From Rossellomorea pakistanensis (GTDB lineage Bacteria > Bacillota > Bacilli > Bacillales > Bacillaceae_B), in assembly GCF_016908495.1 (NCBI RefSeq), contig NZ_JAFBDZ010000001.1, positions 186,001-250,000 of the forward strand: 64,000 bases of DNA. The letters run 5' to 3'. A model generated the notes under the pieces. It ran no database searches. It saw nothing but the letters and a program-made list of their open reading frames with translations, and was not told where the DNA came from. Below are positions 52,292 through 60,587 of the stretch, one piece after another. The first letter of the stretch is position 1. Each line of letters begins with the position of its first letter. Both the position numbers and the translations under genes were made by a program.

Positions 52292-52852
52292 TCATATGTT
52301 CATTGATTTGTTTTTACTCGGTTCTTTTTTTGGCCAAATAAAATGACTAATAGCAATGAGAAAATCGATCCCAATAATTAAACTCCACAATTTTAAAACT
52401 CCACTCAACGCTTCCGTACGAGATGGATCATCAATCCAATAAACTAAAACGACTAATAAACCAGCTCCAATTATATAGGAGAAAATATGTCGTATCCAGC
52501 TTTTAAAATAATGTTTTGCATGGTCGATTCCATATCTTTTTACAGGCCTTGGACCTTGCTTTGTGACATAGTATTGAAAGCGTTCATCTGCCCAATCAAT
52601 CATACTTTTTCCAAATGCAATTGAAACACCGATATAAACAGCTGCAAAAGCATGAGCAGTTGTGGCTGTTGCACCCTTATATAAATCAACACTAGTGATG
52701 AGTAATAAAACAAGGTCAATTACGGGCGTTAATGCTAGTAGAAATAACCCCAGCTTGTTTTTCTTAAATACATATCGAACCACTAAACCTAAAATAATGA
52801 CAACCCAAAAGGCAATTTCACATGCTACAATCATCCAAGCTACAAAATTCAT
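52292..52852 (-). CDS. ymcC: YmcC-like membrane protein
   Basis: 186-aa integral membrane protein with about five hydrophobic helices, starting NFVAWMIVACEIAFWVVIILGL. A conserved-looking loop WADERFQYYVTKQGPRPVKRYGI follows helix 3. Its length, start and position head to head with a PksA-like regulator match the ymcC-pksA neighbours of B. subtilis; the name rests on that resemblance and synteny. Function unknown. It has two palindromes in its upstream region, suggesting repression by the TetR-type neighbour. Confidence 0.65.
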   Translation of the reverse strand: MNFVAWMIVACEIAFWVVIILGLVVRYVFKKNKLGLFLLALTPVIDLVLLLITSVDLYKGATATTAHAFAAVYIGVSIAFGKSMIDWADERFQYYVTKQGPRPVKRYGIDHAKHYFKSWIRHIFSYIIGAGLLVVLVYWIDDPSRTEALSGVLKLWSLIIGIDFLIAISHFIWPKKEPSKNKSMNI

Positions 52853-52870
52853 TTATTCACCTTCTTTTTA

Positions 52871-52926
52871 GTACAGTTGTATTATAAAAACAGTGTATCA
52901 CTTACATTTAAATAATACAACTGTAT
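52871..52926. promoter_or_regulatory. Paired operator-like sites between ymcC-like gene and TetR gene
   Basis: Site 1 GTACAGTTGTATTATAAAA and site 2 ATACAACTGTATTATAAAA. Each core is a near-perfect palindrome (ATACA-GT-TGTAT type) and the two cores are mutual reverse complements, 43 bp apart, so two dimers of the adjacent TetR-family protein could bind both divergent promoters. Confidence 0.6.
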
Positions 52927-52968
52927 TATAAAATTGCATATGATCTTTTTTCTTGATAAAATATCACT

Positions 52969-53562
52969 ATGCCGAAAATTGTAGATCATGAGAAAAGAAA
53001 AAAGCTTATAGCAGAAGCAACCTGGAGAGTCATTTTGGAAAAAGGCATGGAAGGGGCGACTGTTAGAAATATTGCCAAAGAGGCAGGGTTTTCACTTGGT
53101 GCCTTGCGTCATTATTTTTCCACACATGATGATTTGCTTGTCTATGCGATGGAGCTTGTGAAAGAAAATGCCATCGCAAGAATTTCACACATATCAAAAC
53201 AGGACATCTCTCCAAAGGAAAAGGTATTGAAAATCCTTCTTGAAATTGTCCCAACTAATGAAGTGACAATGACAGAAGCAGAAGTATGGTTTGCTTTTAT
53301 CGCGCATGCGCGACATAAACAAAATATGATTGACGCTAAACAAGATGGTGTGTACCTTGGTGTAGAAAATTTAGTTCATTCCTTAGAAAGTCTTGGACTA
53401 CTACAAGATGGACTTGATATAGTGATGGAAACGGAAAGATTATATGCAATTGTAGATGGATTGGCATTACATGCGATGTTAGAACCTGATCGGGTAGATA
53501 AAGAGAAGATTACGAGAGTTCTGACACTCCATTTGCAGTCTATTTGTAAAGGGGAATCTTAG
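52969..53562 (+). CDS. pksA: TetR family regulator, PksA-like
   Basis: 197-aa repressor. HTH at about 20-60: WRVILEKGMEGATVRNIAKEAGFSLGALRHYFSTHDDLL. The ligand domain starts VYAMELVKENAIARI and contains WFAFIAHARHKQNM, as in the BetI/PksA subgroup with TetR_C_6. It diverges from the ymcC-like gene, as pksA does from ymcC in B. subtilis, although no polyketide genes are present here. Start has only a weak ribosome binding site (AAAATATCACT), perhaps a leaderless or low-level start. Confidence 0.75.
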   Translation: MPKIVDHEKRKKLIAEATWRVILEKGMEGATVRNIAKEAGFSLGALRHYFSTHDDLLVYAMELVKENAIARISHISKQDISPKEKVLKILLEIVPTNEVTMTEAEVWFAFIAHARHKQNMIDAKQDGVYLGVENLVHSLESLGLLQDGLDIVMETERLYAIVDGLALHAMLEPDRVDKEKITRVLTLHLQSICKGES

Positions 53563-53568
53563 TAAAAT

Positions 53569-53604
53569 AAAAAAATCCTCTCAAAATATGGAAGAGGATT
53601 TTTT
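53569..53604. terminator. Bidirectional terminator
   Basis: AAAAAATCCTCT / AGAGGATTTTTT with an 11-nt loop between the convergent TetR and DMT genes. Confidence 0.85.
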
Positions 53605-53612
53605 ATCCCTTT

Positions 53613-54545
53613 TTATGAGGACTTTTTAAAGACACTTTTATTTGCCCTCCAAAAAGTTTTCTGTTTGTTCTCTAATGCACCTGTCCCCAATACTACACCG
53701 GCAACAATAAAAATAAACCCGAGTAACTGTGGAAGAGCGATCGTTTCATCTAAAAATAAATAGGAACCTGTTAACGAAAAGAATGGTGTTAAATTAATAA
53801 AAATGGCCGTTTCACCCGCACCCAGCTGATGTATGGCCTTGTTATAAAACATATGGCCAATGCCAGTAGCCAATATGGCAGAGGCAAAGAATACGCCCCA
53901 AACCCAAAGATTTCCTTCTGAAAGGCTAGAAATGCCCTTTGGTTCCATTTGAAAGCTAACGGTAAATAAAAATAAGGCGCCTATGACTTGCATCCAACCG
54001 GTAATTAGTAGTGGATCCATTGTTTTTGTTGCTTTTTTAATATAGATGAAACTAATGGCTTGTGTAATAACGGAACAAAAGATATAAAAATCCCCTTTAG
54101 ATATACTTCCGATACCATCTGTTCCATTTAAGACGATGAATGAAACTCCAGTTAGTCCAAGTAAAATTCCTAAAAATTTTAAGATGGTTAAGCGATCTCT
54201 GAGAAAAAAGATCGCAAATATTGAAGTCATTAGGGGAACTAAACCTAATATAAGCCCTGTATTTGAGGCCGAAGTGATCGTTAACCCAGATGCTAAGAAG
54301 TAATGATGTCCCAATATTCCCGTAAGTGCACCCACCGTTACATAGACAAGTTGTTGTCTAGAAACTCTACGAAACTCTCTTTTTACTCCCAAAAACAGCA
54401 TCACAACAATTCCAGCTGTTAAAATACGGAAAGCAGTGATCGTAACAGGAGCAAAATACTCGACTAAAACCTTTATTGCAATTACATTAAATCCCCAAAT
54501 CATCATGATCAAGAGTAATAATCCATAGATAACCGGTTTAGACAA
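53613..54545 (-). CDS. EamA/DMT-superfamily transporter
   Basis: 310-aa carrier with ten hydrophobic helices in two EamA repeats. The first starts PVIYGLLLLIMMIWGFNVIAI and includes the SxxNTGLILGLVPL motif, the second AISFIYIKKATKTMDPLLIT and ends ETIALPQLLGFIFIVAGVVLG. Start is TTG preceded by AAGAGATG. Members export metabolites or amino acids; the substrate is unknown. Confidence 0.88.
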   Translation of the reverse strand: MSKPVIYGLLLLIMMIWGFNVIAIKVLVEYFAPVTITAFRILTAGIVVMLFLGVKREFRRVSRQQLVYVTVGALTGILGHHYFLASGLTITSASNTGLILGLVPLMTSIFAIFFLRDRLTILKFLGILLGLTGVSFIVLNGTDGIGSISKGDFYIFCSVITQAISFIYIKKATKTMDPLLITGWMQVIGALFLFTVSFQMEPKGISSLSEGNLWVWGVFFASAILATGIGHMFYNKAIHQLGAGETAIFINLTPFFSLTGSYLFLDETIALPQLLGFIFIVAGVVLGTGALENKQKTFWRANKSVFKKSS

Positions 54546-54644
54546 ATCATCATCTCTTTTCTAGCTACATTTATTGTGATAAGTTTAACATAATATCGAT
54601 AATTTGGGTGATTATAGAAGGTTAAACTTTGAAATGTTTATATC

Positions 54645-55085
54645 TCAATATAGACCAGCAAGCATTACTGCCGTTATAATGACAATTTGTAAGACAGTCC
54701 TAAGAAGAAGAGGCGTGGTTGGTCTATGAGAAATAGTCATTTTGGTTTTCGCAGCATATATATTAGCAGGAAACATAACCACTAATAAAATTCCTAAAAA
54801 CACCGAAGCCATTTTTGAAGTGAAAGGGAACAGCAAACCAATGGCACCAACGATTTCAAAAATCCCAGTAATGGTCACAATTATTTCCGGTCTAGGCAGC
54901 AAGGGAGGGACCATTTTGATTAGGTCTTGACGTCTTTTCCCCCAATGAGCAGCACCTGTAAATAAAAACATAATAGCTACCGCAAATCGTAATGATAGTT
55001 CCCATTCCTCAAAATAGGAAAAGCCAATAAACCCAAGGAGACGTAAAATCAAAAACGAGCCAACCAATATAATAAAAGGAATCAA
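54645..55085 (-). CDS. DoxX family membrane protein
   Basis: 146-aa protein with four transmembrane helices. GAAHWGKRRQDLIKMVPPLLPRPEIIVTITGIFEIVGAIGL carries the conserved G-H-x-x-P...TGxxEixgaigL pattern of DoxX-like proteins, with KMASVFLGILLVVMFPANIY after it. It follows the DUF2269 gene by 18 bp and a TetR gene further upstream in the same unit. DoxX-like members are tied to oxidative and thiol stress in some bacteria; the role here is unproven. Confidence 0.82.
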   Translation of the reverse strand: MIPFIILVGSFLILRLLGFIGFSYFEEWELSLRFAVAIMFLFTGAAHWGKRRQDLIKMVPPLLPRPEIIVTITGIFEIVGAIGLLFPFTSKMASVFLGILLVVMFPANIYAAKTKMTISHRPTTPLLLRTVLQIVIITAVMLAGLY

Positions 55086-55103
55086 ATCAACCCACTCCCA
55101 TAA

Positions 55104-55565
55104 TTAAAATCCCTTTGAAATCATGACATATAGAATAACGATAGGTAATAAAGTGGCCGTTATCCCATAAATTGCCCAATTCCGTGAATCCAGTTTATAC
55201 TCTTTAGAAATGGCACCAGTATTAATGGATTGATAACTAGAGTGAATCATTTTTCTTTGTAAGGGGATTAGAATGGCTAACCAGACAATACCGGTCAATG
55301 CAAACAAAATCAATGAAAGGGTAAGCCAATTAACCCCAGATATCGAATAACCTGCTTGCATGGCCAATAGAATTCCAGAAACTATGATGATTAGTAAACC
55401 CGGAAGAGTAAAGATGATGTCAGCAAGCATAACATTTTTTACAGTTTGATGAATAAATGAAGGGGTACCATTGATATCTGCTCTAATTTTCCAAAATGCC
55501 GCAGTAATAATATTCCCTAAAAAAATGACCACTCCAACAATATGCAAAAACAATAAAATCTCCAA
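55104..55565 (-). CDS. DUF2269-like integral membrane protein
   Basis: 153-aa protein with four hydrophobic helices. The start EILLFLHIVGVVIFLGNIITAAFWK, with a His in the first helix, and LADIIFTLPGLLIIIVSGI are typical of DUF2269. TTG start after AGGGAAG. It is the middle gene of the TetR-DUF2269-DoxX unit (gaps of 20 and 18 bp). Function unknown; heme or quinone binding has been suggested for related helices but is not visible here. Confidence 0.78.
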   Translation of the reverse strand: MEILLFLHIVGVVIFLGNIITAAFWKIRADINGTPSFIHQTVKNVMLADIIFTLPGLLIIIVSGILLAMQAGYSISGVNWLTLSLILFALTGIVWLAILIPLQRKMIHSSYQSINTGAISKEYKLDSRNWAIYGITATLLPIVILYVMISKGF

Positions 55566-55585
55566 ATGTTACACTTCCCTCTTAA

Positions 55586-56182
55586 TTATTTTTTTGAGCC
55601 CAACAAATGAGCTATAAGAGATGAAAAGTCATCGGTACCGAAAGAATGTTTATTAGGAGATATAGTACTTCTCATCCGTATTCCGTAGGAGATTAGAATA
55701 AATAATTCAGCTATTTTATCTGCATCAACTGTTAGAGGAATAACTCCGTTTTTCTGTCCAGACAATATCCATTGTTTAGATCGTTCGATTGCCTGTTCAT
55801 GAAATTGGAGAATCACCTCTTTAACTCTCGGCTGATCATTTTTTCCTAACAAATAATTAAAGATCTGATTTGTCGCATCATGGGGATCCTGTAAAGAAGG
55901 GAGACTATTAATGATTTGTTCAAGTGGCTTTTCAAAACCTTTATTTCCATTCTCGACAACAGCAAAAAAGCGAGAATTCATATCCTCAATTCTTTCAAGT
56001 AAGATTAATGCCAGCAGTTCATCCTTACTTTTTACATAATGGTAAATGGCTCCTTTTGAAAGACCAGTTTGTTCCATAATGTCGTTCAAGGTCATTTTGC
56101 TACAACCTTTTTCTTTCACTAATGCTTTCGTTGCATCTAGCAGCATTTGTTTCGTTTGTTGTCGTTTTGGCTCACCGTTCAT
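55586..56182 (-). CDS. TetR/AcrR family repressor
   Basis: 198-aa regulator. HTH at about 12-55 (LLDATKALVKEKGCSKMTLNDIMEQTGLSKGAIYHYVKSKDELL); the rest is a helical effector and dimer domain. It heads the unit with the DUF2269 and DoxX genes and has a perfect palindrome 66 bp upstream, so autorepression of the unit is likely. Start after AGGAGGAATAG. The inducer is unknown. Confidence 0.9.
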   Translation of the reverse strand: MNGEPKRQQTKQMLLDATKALVKEKGCSKMTLNDIMEQTGLSKGAIYHYVKSKDELLALILLERIEDMNSRFFAVVENGNKGFEKPLEQIINSLPSLQDPHDATNQIFNYLLGKNDQPRVKEVILQFHEQAIERSKQWILSGQKNGVIPLTVDADKIAELFILISYGIRMRSTISPNKHSFGTDDFSSLIAHLLGSKK

Positions 56183-56248
56183 ACTATTCCTCCTTTAGGA
56201 TAATAATTCATTGAAAATAATCATTGTATTTGACAACAACATTACCAT

Positions 56249-56261
56249 ACCGACCGTCGGT
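56249..56261. promoter_or_regulatory. TetR operator upstream of the DoxX unit
   Basis: ACCGAC-C-GTCGGT, a perfect 6-1-6 palindrome, the same type as many known TetR-family operators (ACCGACxGTCGGT). It overlaps the presumed promoter between -60 and -80 of the TetR gene start codon, close to a TTGACA-like box on the plus strand (TTTGACAAC). Confidence 0.75.
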
Positions 56262-56317
56262 TTGTAAAGGTAAAAAAACAGTGAATGAATTAAAATTTAT
56301 AAATGATTAAATACGGG

Positions 56318-56400
56318 GGCTTTGGTCGGAACCACCTGTCCGACTAAACATGAAGAGGTTCTTATATATAAGTAGTGGTTCCTGCATTTTTTTGAAAGCC
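56318..56400. repeat. Dispersed palindromic repeat, family B, compact copy
   Basis: Outer ends GGCTTTGGTCGGAACCAC (56318-56335) and GTGGTTCC...TTGAAAGCC (ending 56400), where GGCTTT and AAAGCC are inverted, and GGAACCAC/GTGGTTCC pair. It ends 4 bp from the stop codon of the PP2C gene and has a T-rich right end (ATTTTTTT), so it may end that transcript. Confidence 0.7.
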
Positions 56401-56404
56401 TTGT

Positions 56405-57205
56405 TTATTGATCACTTGCTATAGTTGCTGATTTCGAGACAGCAATCTTCCAAGAAATAATGGTCGTACTATCTCTAACATTTTTTGCTTCGATGTCTTT
56501 TAACAAATAATAAACTGCATCTTTATTTTCCACCATTGATAAAACCTTTAAGATTTCTCTGGGATCAGAGTATAATTTTCCTGGACATTCTGTTAATCCA
56601 TCCGTCGTTAAAAATAGATAATTGTAGCCATTTCTAAGTTCAATTGTTCCAGAGGAAAAACAGGGGACAGGTTGGTCAAACGTATTTACTTGTCCGACCC
56701 ATTGATAGAAGTGTCGTTGATTGACTTGATATTGACCAAGTGATATTAGCTCGGGGTGAAACAAGTGAAATATCCCATCACCTATAGAAAACCACCAAAT
56801 ATATTTGTCTTTTCTAACGACGATTATACAGGCTGTTTCACCTTTAATCCTTTTACATTTTGTACGGAATTCCTCGTCATGAAAAATATTTAGTACTATT
56901 TCTCCTATTTTCTTAAAAAAGTTGTTTACTGAAAGAGATAACCCTTCTTGAATGTCTGATTTTTTCTGTTCAAAAGTGTTCAACACTAGTTCTGCACTTT
57001 CTGCCGTATTATGAGCATCTAATAGCATGACAAACTCCCAATCATGTTTTGTGTTTGTCCATTCTAGACAACCATCTTCGTTTTTGTACTGGCCAGCCGA
57101 AGAGTTTCCACCGAATAATCCGACAGTTACATGATTTACATTGCAAATAAATTTTTCATCAACATAGTTTTTTTGACTACCTACCCAACTAAACTCATTA
57201 TTCAT
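56405..57205 (-). CDS. PP2C-like serine/threonine phosphatase domain protein
   Basis: 266-aa soluble protein with a PPM/PP2C fold pattern. WEFVMLLDAHNTAESAELVLN matches the metal-binding DGH motif, with the Gly replaced by Ala (LDAHN). GETACIIVVRKDKYIWWFSIGDG is the conserved GtTa...vGDsr segment, and NYLFLTTDGLTECPG carries the DG metal motif; the late DN Asp is in VRDSTTIISWKI. Start at the ATG overlapping the HIT gene by 8 bp; a GTG 9 nt upstream (57214) is an alternative. Coupled translation with HIT implies a shared role; substrates are unknown. Confidence 0.7.
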   Translation of the reverse strand: MNNEFSWVGSQKNYVDEKFICNVNHVTVGLFGGNSSAGQYKNEDGCLEWTNTKHDWEFVMLLDAHNTAESAELVLNTFEQKKSDIQEGLSLSVNNFFKKIGEIVLNIFHDEEFRTKCKRIKGETACIIVVRKDKYIWWFSIGDGIFHLFHPELISLGQYQVNQRHFYQWVGQVNTFDQPVPCFSSGTIELRNGYNYLFLTTDGLTECPGKLYSDPREILKVLSMVENKDAVYYLLKDIEAKNVRDSTTIISWKIAVSKSATIASDQ

Positions 57206-57653
57206 TCCTTTCACACTCGATATATGACTTAACCCTGTTACAAATCTCTATTATTTCGGTATTGTAATCCATAGGAGCATCTGGCCAATCATAAACTGAC
57301 ATCGGTCCCCAATATTCTTTCGGTGTGCTTGGATAGCGAGGTACAATGTGCATATGAAGATGCGGTACGGAATTTCCAGAAACAAGGGAATAAATATGCT
57401 CTCCATTTTCAGAGTGTACTAAAGCTTTGCTTACTCTTACTATCGTCATTCTAATTGGCTTTGCTTCTTCCATATTCATATCGGCGAGAGTGGGAACATG
57501 TCTTTTAAGATCAATCATTAGATGTCCTAAATAACTTGGTCTGCCATCCTTGTCAATGGGACCGACATAAACATATTCATCCTCATAAATCGTAGGTCCT
57601 GTAGTTTCGATGTTCCACAAATGTTTATCACAGATAAAACATGCTTCTCCCAT
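57198..57653 (-). CDS. HIT family protein
   Basis: 151-aa histidine-triad nucleotide hydrolase/transferase-type protein. The N-terminal CFICDKHLWN has a CxxC zinc site often seen in such proteins, LGHLMIDLKRHVPTLADM is the middle part, and PHLHMHIVPRY is the HxHxH triad. It starts with ATG after AAAGGAGTGATGG. It overlaps the downstream PP2C gene. HIT proteins act on nucleotides linked to phosphate, amides or adenylates. Confidence 0.88.
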   Translation of the reverse strand: MGEACFICDKHLWNIETTGPTIYEDEYVYVGPIDKDGRPSYLGHLMIDLKRHVPTLADMNMEEAKPIRMTIVRVSKALVHSENGEHIYSLVSGNSVPHLHMHIVPRYPSTPKEYWGPMSVYDWPDAPMDYNTEIIEICNRVKSYIECERNE

Positions 57654-57760
57654 GCCATCACTCCTTTTTGTTTTATTAAAGTATAGTATAATAGATTTAA
57701 TATTGGAATATTTTTCAAAGTGATATCCAATGAGTAGGGGGAGACAAAGGGGGCTAAAAA

Positions 57761-58089
57761 ATGCAAAATGATTTTTATTGTGATGAAGTATTAAGCGGTA
57801 AAACGGAGGTTGAAAGGTTTATGAAACTGATAATATTCTAGCTTATTATCATACGCGACCATCTTATCCGGTGCATATTGTAACAATACCCAAAAAGCAT
57901 ATATCATCTTTAACGACAATAGAAGAGAGTGATAACGAATTATTTTTGGAGATGATGACAGTAATAAGAAAAGTTGCTTCTAAGATAGAAAAGGATTATG
58001 GTTCTTGCAAGATTATAACCAATCTGGGAGAGTACCAGGATTCTAAACATTTACACTGGCATATCATTTCAGGGGCAATAGTTAAATAA
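57761..58089 (+). pseudogene. HIT family protein with a frameshift
   Basis: ATG at 57761 begins QNDFYCDEVLSGKTEVERF and soon hits a stop. From about 57820 the next frame continues ETDNILAYYHTRPSYPVHIV, PKKHISSLTTIEESDNELF and GEYQDSKHLHWHIISG with an intact HxHxH triad. One base change in length (near 57818) rejoins the halves, and the missing piece would be VxETDN. Either a recent pseudogene or a sequencing indel; the catalytic part is complete. Confidence 0.75.
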
Positions 58090-58226
58090 AAATTCATGGT
58101 TATTTTCAATTCAATAACAATAGGGGAGAGGAAATTAGTAAATTTGAAGAAATCTCGCAAATTAAAGTAGAAAATTTAAGAGATGGTGAAGCTATTATTA
58201 TGGATAACAAGATACGAACAAGAATT
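58090..58226 (+). other. Short coding-like tail before a terminator
   Basis: Between the HIT pseudogene and the terminator a frame reads EEISKFEEISQIKVENLRD and continues to INL, with no start or ribosome binding site in good place. It could be the remains of a small gene. Nothing else is seen. Confidence 0.3.
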
Positions 58227-58264
58227 AACCTATAAGACGCACCTGGATTATAGGTTTTTTTTAT
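58227..58264 (+). terminator. Intrinsic terminator
   Basis: AACCTATAA / TTATAGGTT with a 12-nt loop followed by a run of T. Confidence 0.8.
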
Positions 58265-58286
58265 TGTTTAATAGTTCGATATTCCT

Positions 58287-58769
58287 TCAACTTATCCAGG
58301 TCAATTTAGATTTCTTAACTTCCCACTCACCATCAACCTCGTGAACGGTTATCTCCAATCCAATCGCTCCAAGCCCAGAACGATATTTAGATCCTACAAA
58401 TCGGATATTGTTGACCAGTTTGTAATCAACTTTTTCAATCCTTAAAAGGACTCCCTCTAAAGACATATTATCAGCATTAAATAATCCCTTCTTTTTTAAT
58501 TCATCTAAGGAAGCATCCATCACTTTTACTTGATAGTTGTCTTCGAAGAACTTGAGTATTTTCTTCTTGTCTTTTTCAGTAAAATTTTCAAAATTACTCA
58601 TATCAATCGAGATATACTTCATATCACTATTTAATGCATCATCTTCCTTCATCAATGCATCCAATGCAATAATATAAGTTTCTGGTAGGTGATCTTTTGG
58701 GTCGGCGCCTAATGAGCATCCAGTAAGGGAAAATAAAATAATAAAAATGGTAAGTAATTTCTTCCTCAA
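58287..58769 (-). CDS. Lipoprotein of unknown function
   Basis: 160-aa exported lipoprotein. Signal with lipobox LTGC (Cys18), followed by acidic and amphipathic segments (MKYISIDMSNFENFTEKDKK) and a beta-rich end (VGSKYRSGLGAIGLEITVHE ... GEWEVKKSKLTWIS). The second half resembles peptides that bind or fold against other envelope proteins, but no family is recognised. Start after GGAGGGT. It is monocistronic between terminators. Confidence 0.75.
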   Translation of the reverse strand: MRKKLLTIFIILFSLTGCSLGADPKDHLPETYIIALDALMKEDDALNSDMKYISIDMSNFENFTEKDKKKILKFFEDNYQVKVMDASLDELKKKGLFNADNMSLEGVLLRIEKVDYKLVNNIRFVGSKYRSGLGAIGLEITVHEVDGEWEVKKSKLTWIS

Positions 58770-58821
58770 ATGGTAACCCTCCTACTATAGTAACCCATTC
58801 ATTTCTGGAACGTTCTTAAAT

Positions 58822-58850
58822 AAAAAGGGTGACCAATAGGAGTCACCCTT
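58822..58850 (-). terminator. Terminator of the catalase gene
   Basis: On the minus strand AAGGGTGAC...GTCACCCTT (8-nt loop) is followed by TTTTTATTT. It lies 40 bp after the katA stop codon. Confidence 0.88.
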
Positions 58851-58890
58851 AGTTGAGAAATTGAGAATTTAATTGAGAATAACTTTAGAA

Positions 58891-60348
58891 CTATTTTACT
58901 TCTGCAGGTACCTTCAATCCTAGGCCTTCTGCAATGCGTGTTCCATATTCAGGATCGGCTTTATAGAAGTGACCGATTTGACGAAGCTTGATTTCCTCGC
59001 TTTCAACCGGCTCCATTGCTCCAACAATATTTTTTACTAATCGTTTACGTTCGTCTTTAGACAATAAGCGGTAAAGATCACCTGCTTGTGTGTAATGATC
59101 GTTATGATCATAGCTTACACTTTCGGCCACTCCAGTGACAGGGAAGCCTGCTTGCTTATCTTCAGGGGATTCTGATGGACCATTTAAGCTGTTTGGTTCA
59201 TAATACGTTGAACCTCCGCCATTATGATCGAAGCGCATTTGTCCATCACGCTGATAATTATTGACTTCATTTTTAGGTCGGTTGATAGGAAGTGCATTAT
59301 GATTTGCACCAACACGGTAACGATGAGCATCGGCATAAGCAAATAAACGTCCTTGCAGCATTTTATCTGGTGAAACATCGATACCAGGAACTAATGTGCC
59401 AGGGGAGAATGTCGCTTGCTCTACTTCTGCGAAATAATTTTCTGGGTTTTTATCTAAGACCATTCGACCGACTTCAACTAATGGATAATCCTTTTGGGAC
59501 CATGTTTTAGTCACATCGAATGGGTCGAATCGGTAGCTGTCAGCATCTTCAAGCGGCATAATTTGAACATATACTTTCCATGCAGGGAAGTCACCATTTT
59601 CAATCGCATTAAATAAATCTTCTGTATGATAATCAGGGTTTTCACCTGCAATACGTGTTCCGACTTCCTCTGTTAAGTTTTTAATCCCTTGTTCCGTTTT
59701 GAAGTGATATTTAATCCAAACACCGTCACCATCTTCATTGACCCATTTGAATGTATGGCTGCCAAATCCGTGCATATGTCGGTAGGTAGCTGGAATTCCT
59801 CGATCAGACATTAGAATTGTCACTTGGTGTAGTGATTCTGGAGATAAAGACCAGAAATCCCAAACAGCATTAGGGTTTTTTAGATGTGTTTGAGGGTGGC
59901 GCTTTTGAGTATGAATGAAATCAGGGAATTTGATTGCATCACGAATAAAGAAGACAGGAGTATTATTTCCTACTAAATCATAATTTCCATCTTCCGTATA
60001 AAATTTAACTGCAAACCCGCGAGGATCGCGAACAGAATCTGCTGATCCGTTTTCACCTGCAACAGTAGAAAAACGAACGAATAAAGGAGTGCGTTTTCCA
60101 ACAGCGGATAAGAACTTAGCCTTTGTATATTTTGTCACATCATTTGTCACCTCAAAATAACCATGAGCACCAGCACCTTTTGCGTGAACGACACGCTCTG
60201 GAACTCGCTCTCTATTGAAGTGTGCAAGTTTTTCTAGTAAATGAACATCTTGAATGAGTGTAGGACCGCGAGAGCCTGCTGTTATTGAGTTTTGGTTATC
60301 GCCAACAGGTGCTCCCCAGCTAGTAGTCAATTTTTTATCTTTCGTCAT
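58891..60348 (-). CDS. katA: Clade 3 monofunctional heme catalase
   Basis: 485-aa cytosolic catalase (2 H2O2 to 2 H2O and O2). Catalytic His55 in [14 protein letters not shown], the distal Asn in [11 protein letters not shown] and the proximal heme Tyr in [12 protein letters not shown] are all present. Length and the compact C-terminus are of clade 3, as in vegetative KatA. ATG after GAGGTGAT. A perfect PerR box lies upstream, so peroxide induction by PerR is expected. It ends with a strong terminator and is monocistronic. Confidence 0.97.
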   Translation of the reverse strand: MTKDKKLTTSWGAPVGDNQNSITAGSRGPTLIQDVHLLEKLAHFNRERVPERVVHAKGAGAHGYFEVTNDVTKYTKAKFLSAVGKRTPLFVRFSTVAGENGSADSVRDPRGFAVKFYTEDGNYDLVGNNTPVFFIRDAIKFPDFIHTQKRHPQTHLKNPNAVWDFWSLSPESLHQVTILMSDRGIPATYRHMHGFGSHTFKWVNEDGDGVWIKYHFKTEQGIKNLTEEVGTRIAGENPDYHTEDLFNAIENGDFPAWKVYVQIMPLEDADSYRFDPFDVTKTWSQKDYPLVEVGRMVLDKNPENYFAEVEQATFSPGTLVPGIDVSPDKMLQGRLFAYADAHRYRVGANHNALPINRPKNEVNNYQRDGQMRFDHNGGGSTYYEPNSLNGPSESPEDKQAGFPVTGVAESVSYDHNDHYTQAGDLYRLLSKDERKRLVKNIVGAMEPVESEEIKLRQIGHFYKADPEYGTRIAEGLGLKVPAEVK

Positions 60349-60423
60349 GATTCAAATCACCTCATATTTTTATTATCTTTACAAGTTAATGATAACACTT
60401 CTCAATATAAAATCAATACTTTT

Positions 60424-60438
60424 TTATAATAATTATAA
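60424..60438. promoter_or_regulatory. PerR box upstream of katA
   Basis: TTATAATAATTATAA matches the consensus TTATAATnATTATAA exactly. On the minus strand it lies just upstream of the likely -35 (TTGATT at about 60413-60418) with a -10 TATCAT near 60391-60396. PerR (Fe/Mn Fur-type) would repress here until oxidised by peroxide. Confidence 0.9.
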
Positions 60439-60587
60439 TTAAAAAATAGTTATAATAAGTAATAAGTAAATGTAATCATTAAATATTTTTTCATAGTATC
60501 CTATTCTTTTGACAGCGATAATATGACAAGCATCTCATTTCTACAATAAATGATAAAATAGAAGGTAGTGATAAAGGGGTGACTAAA

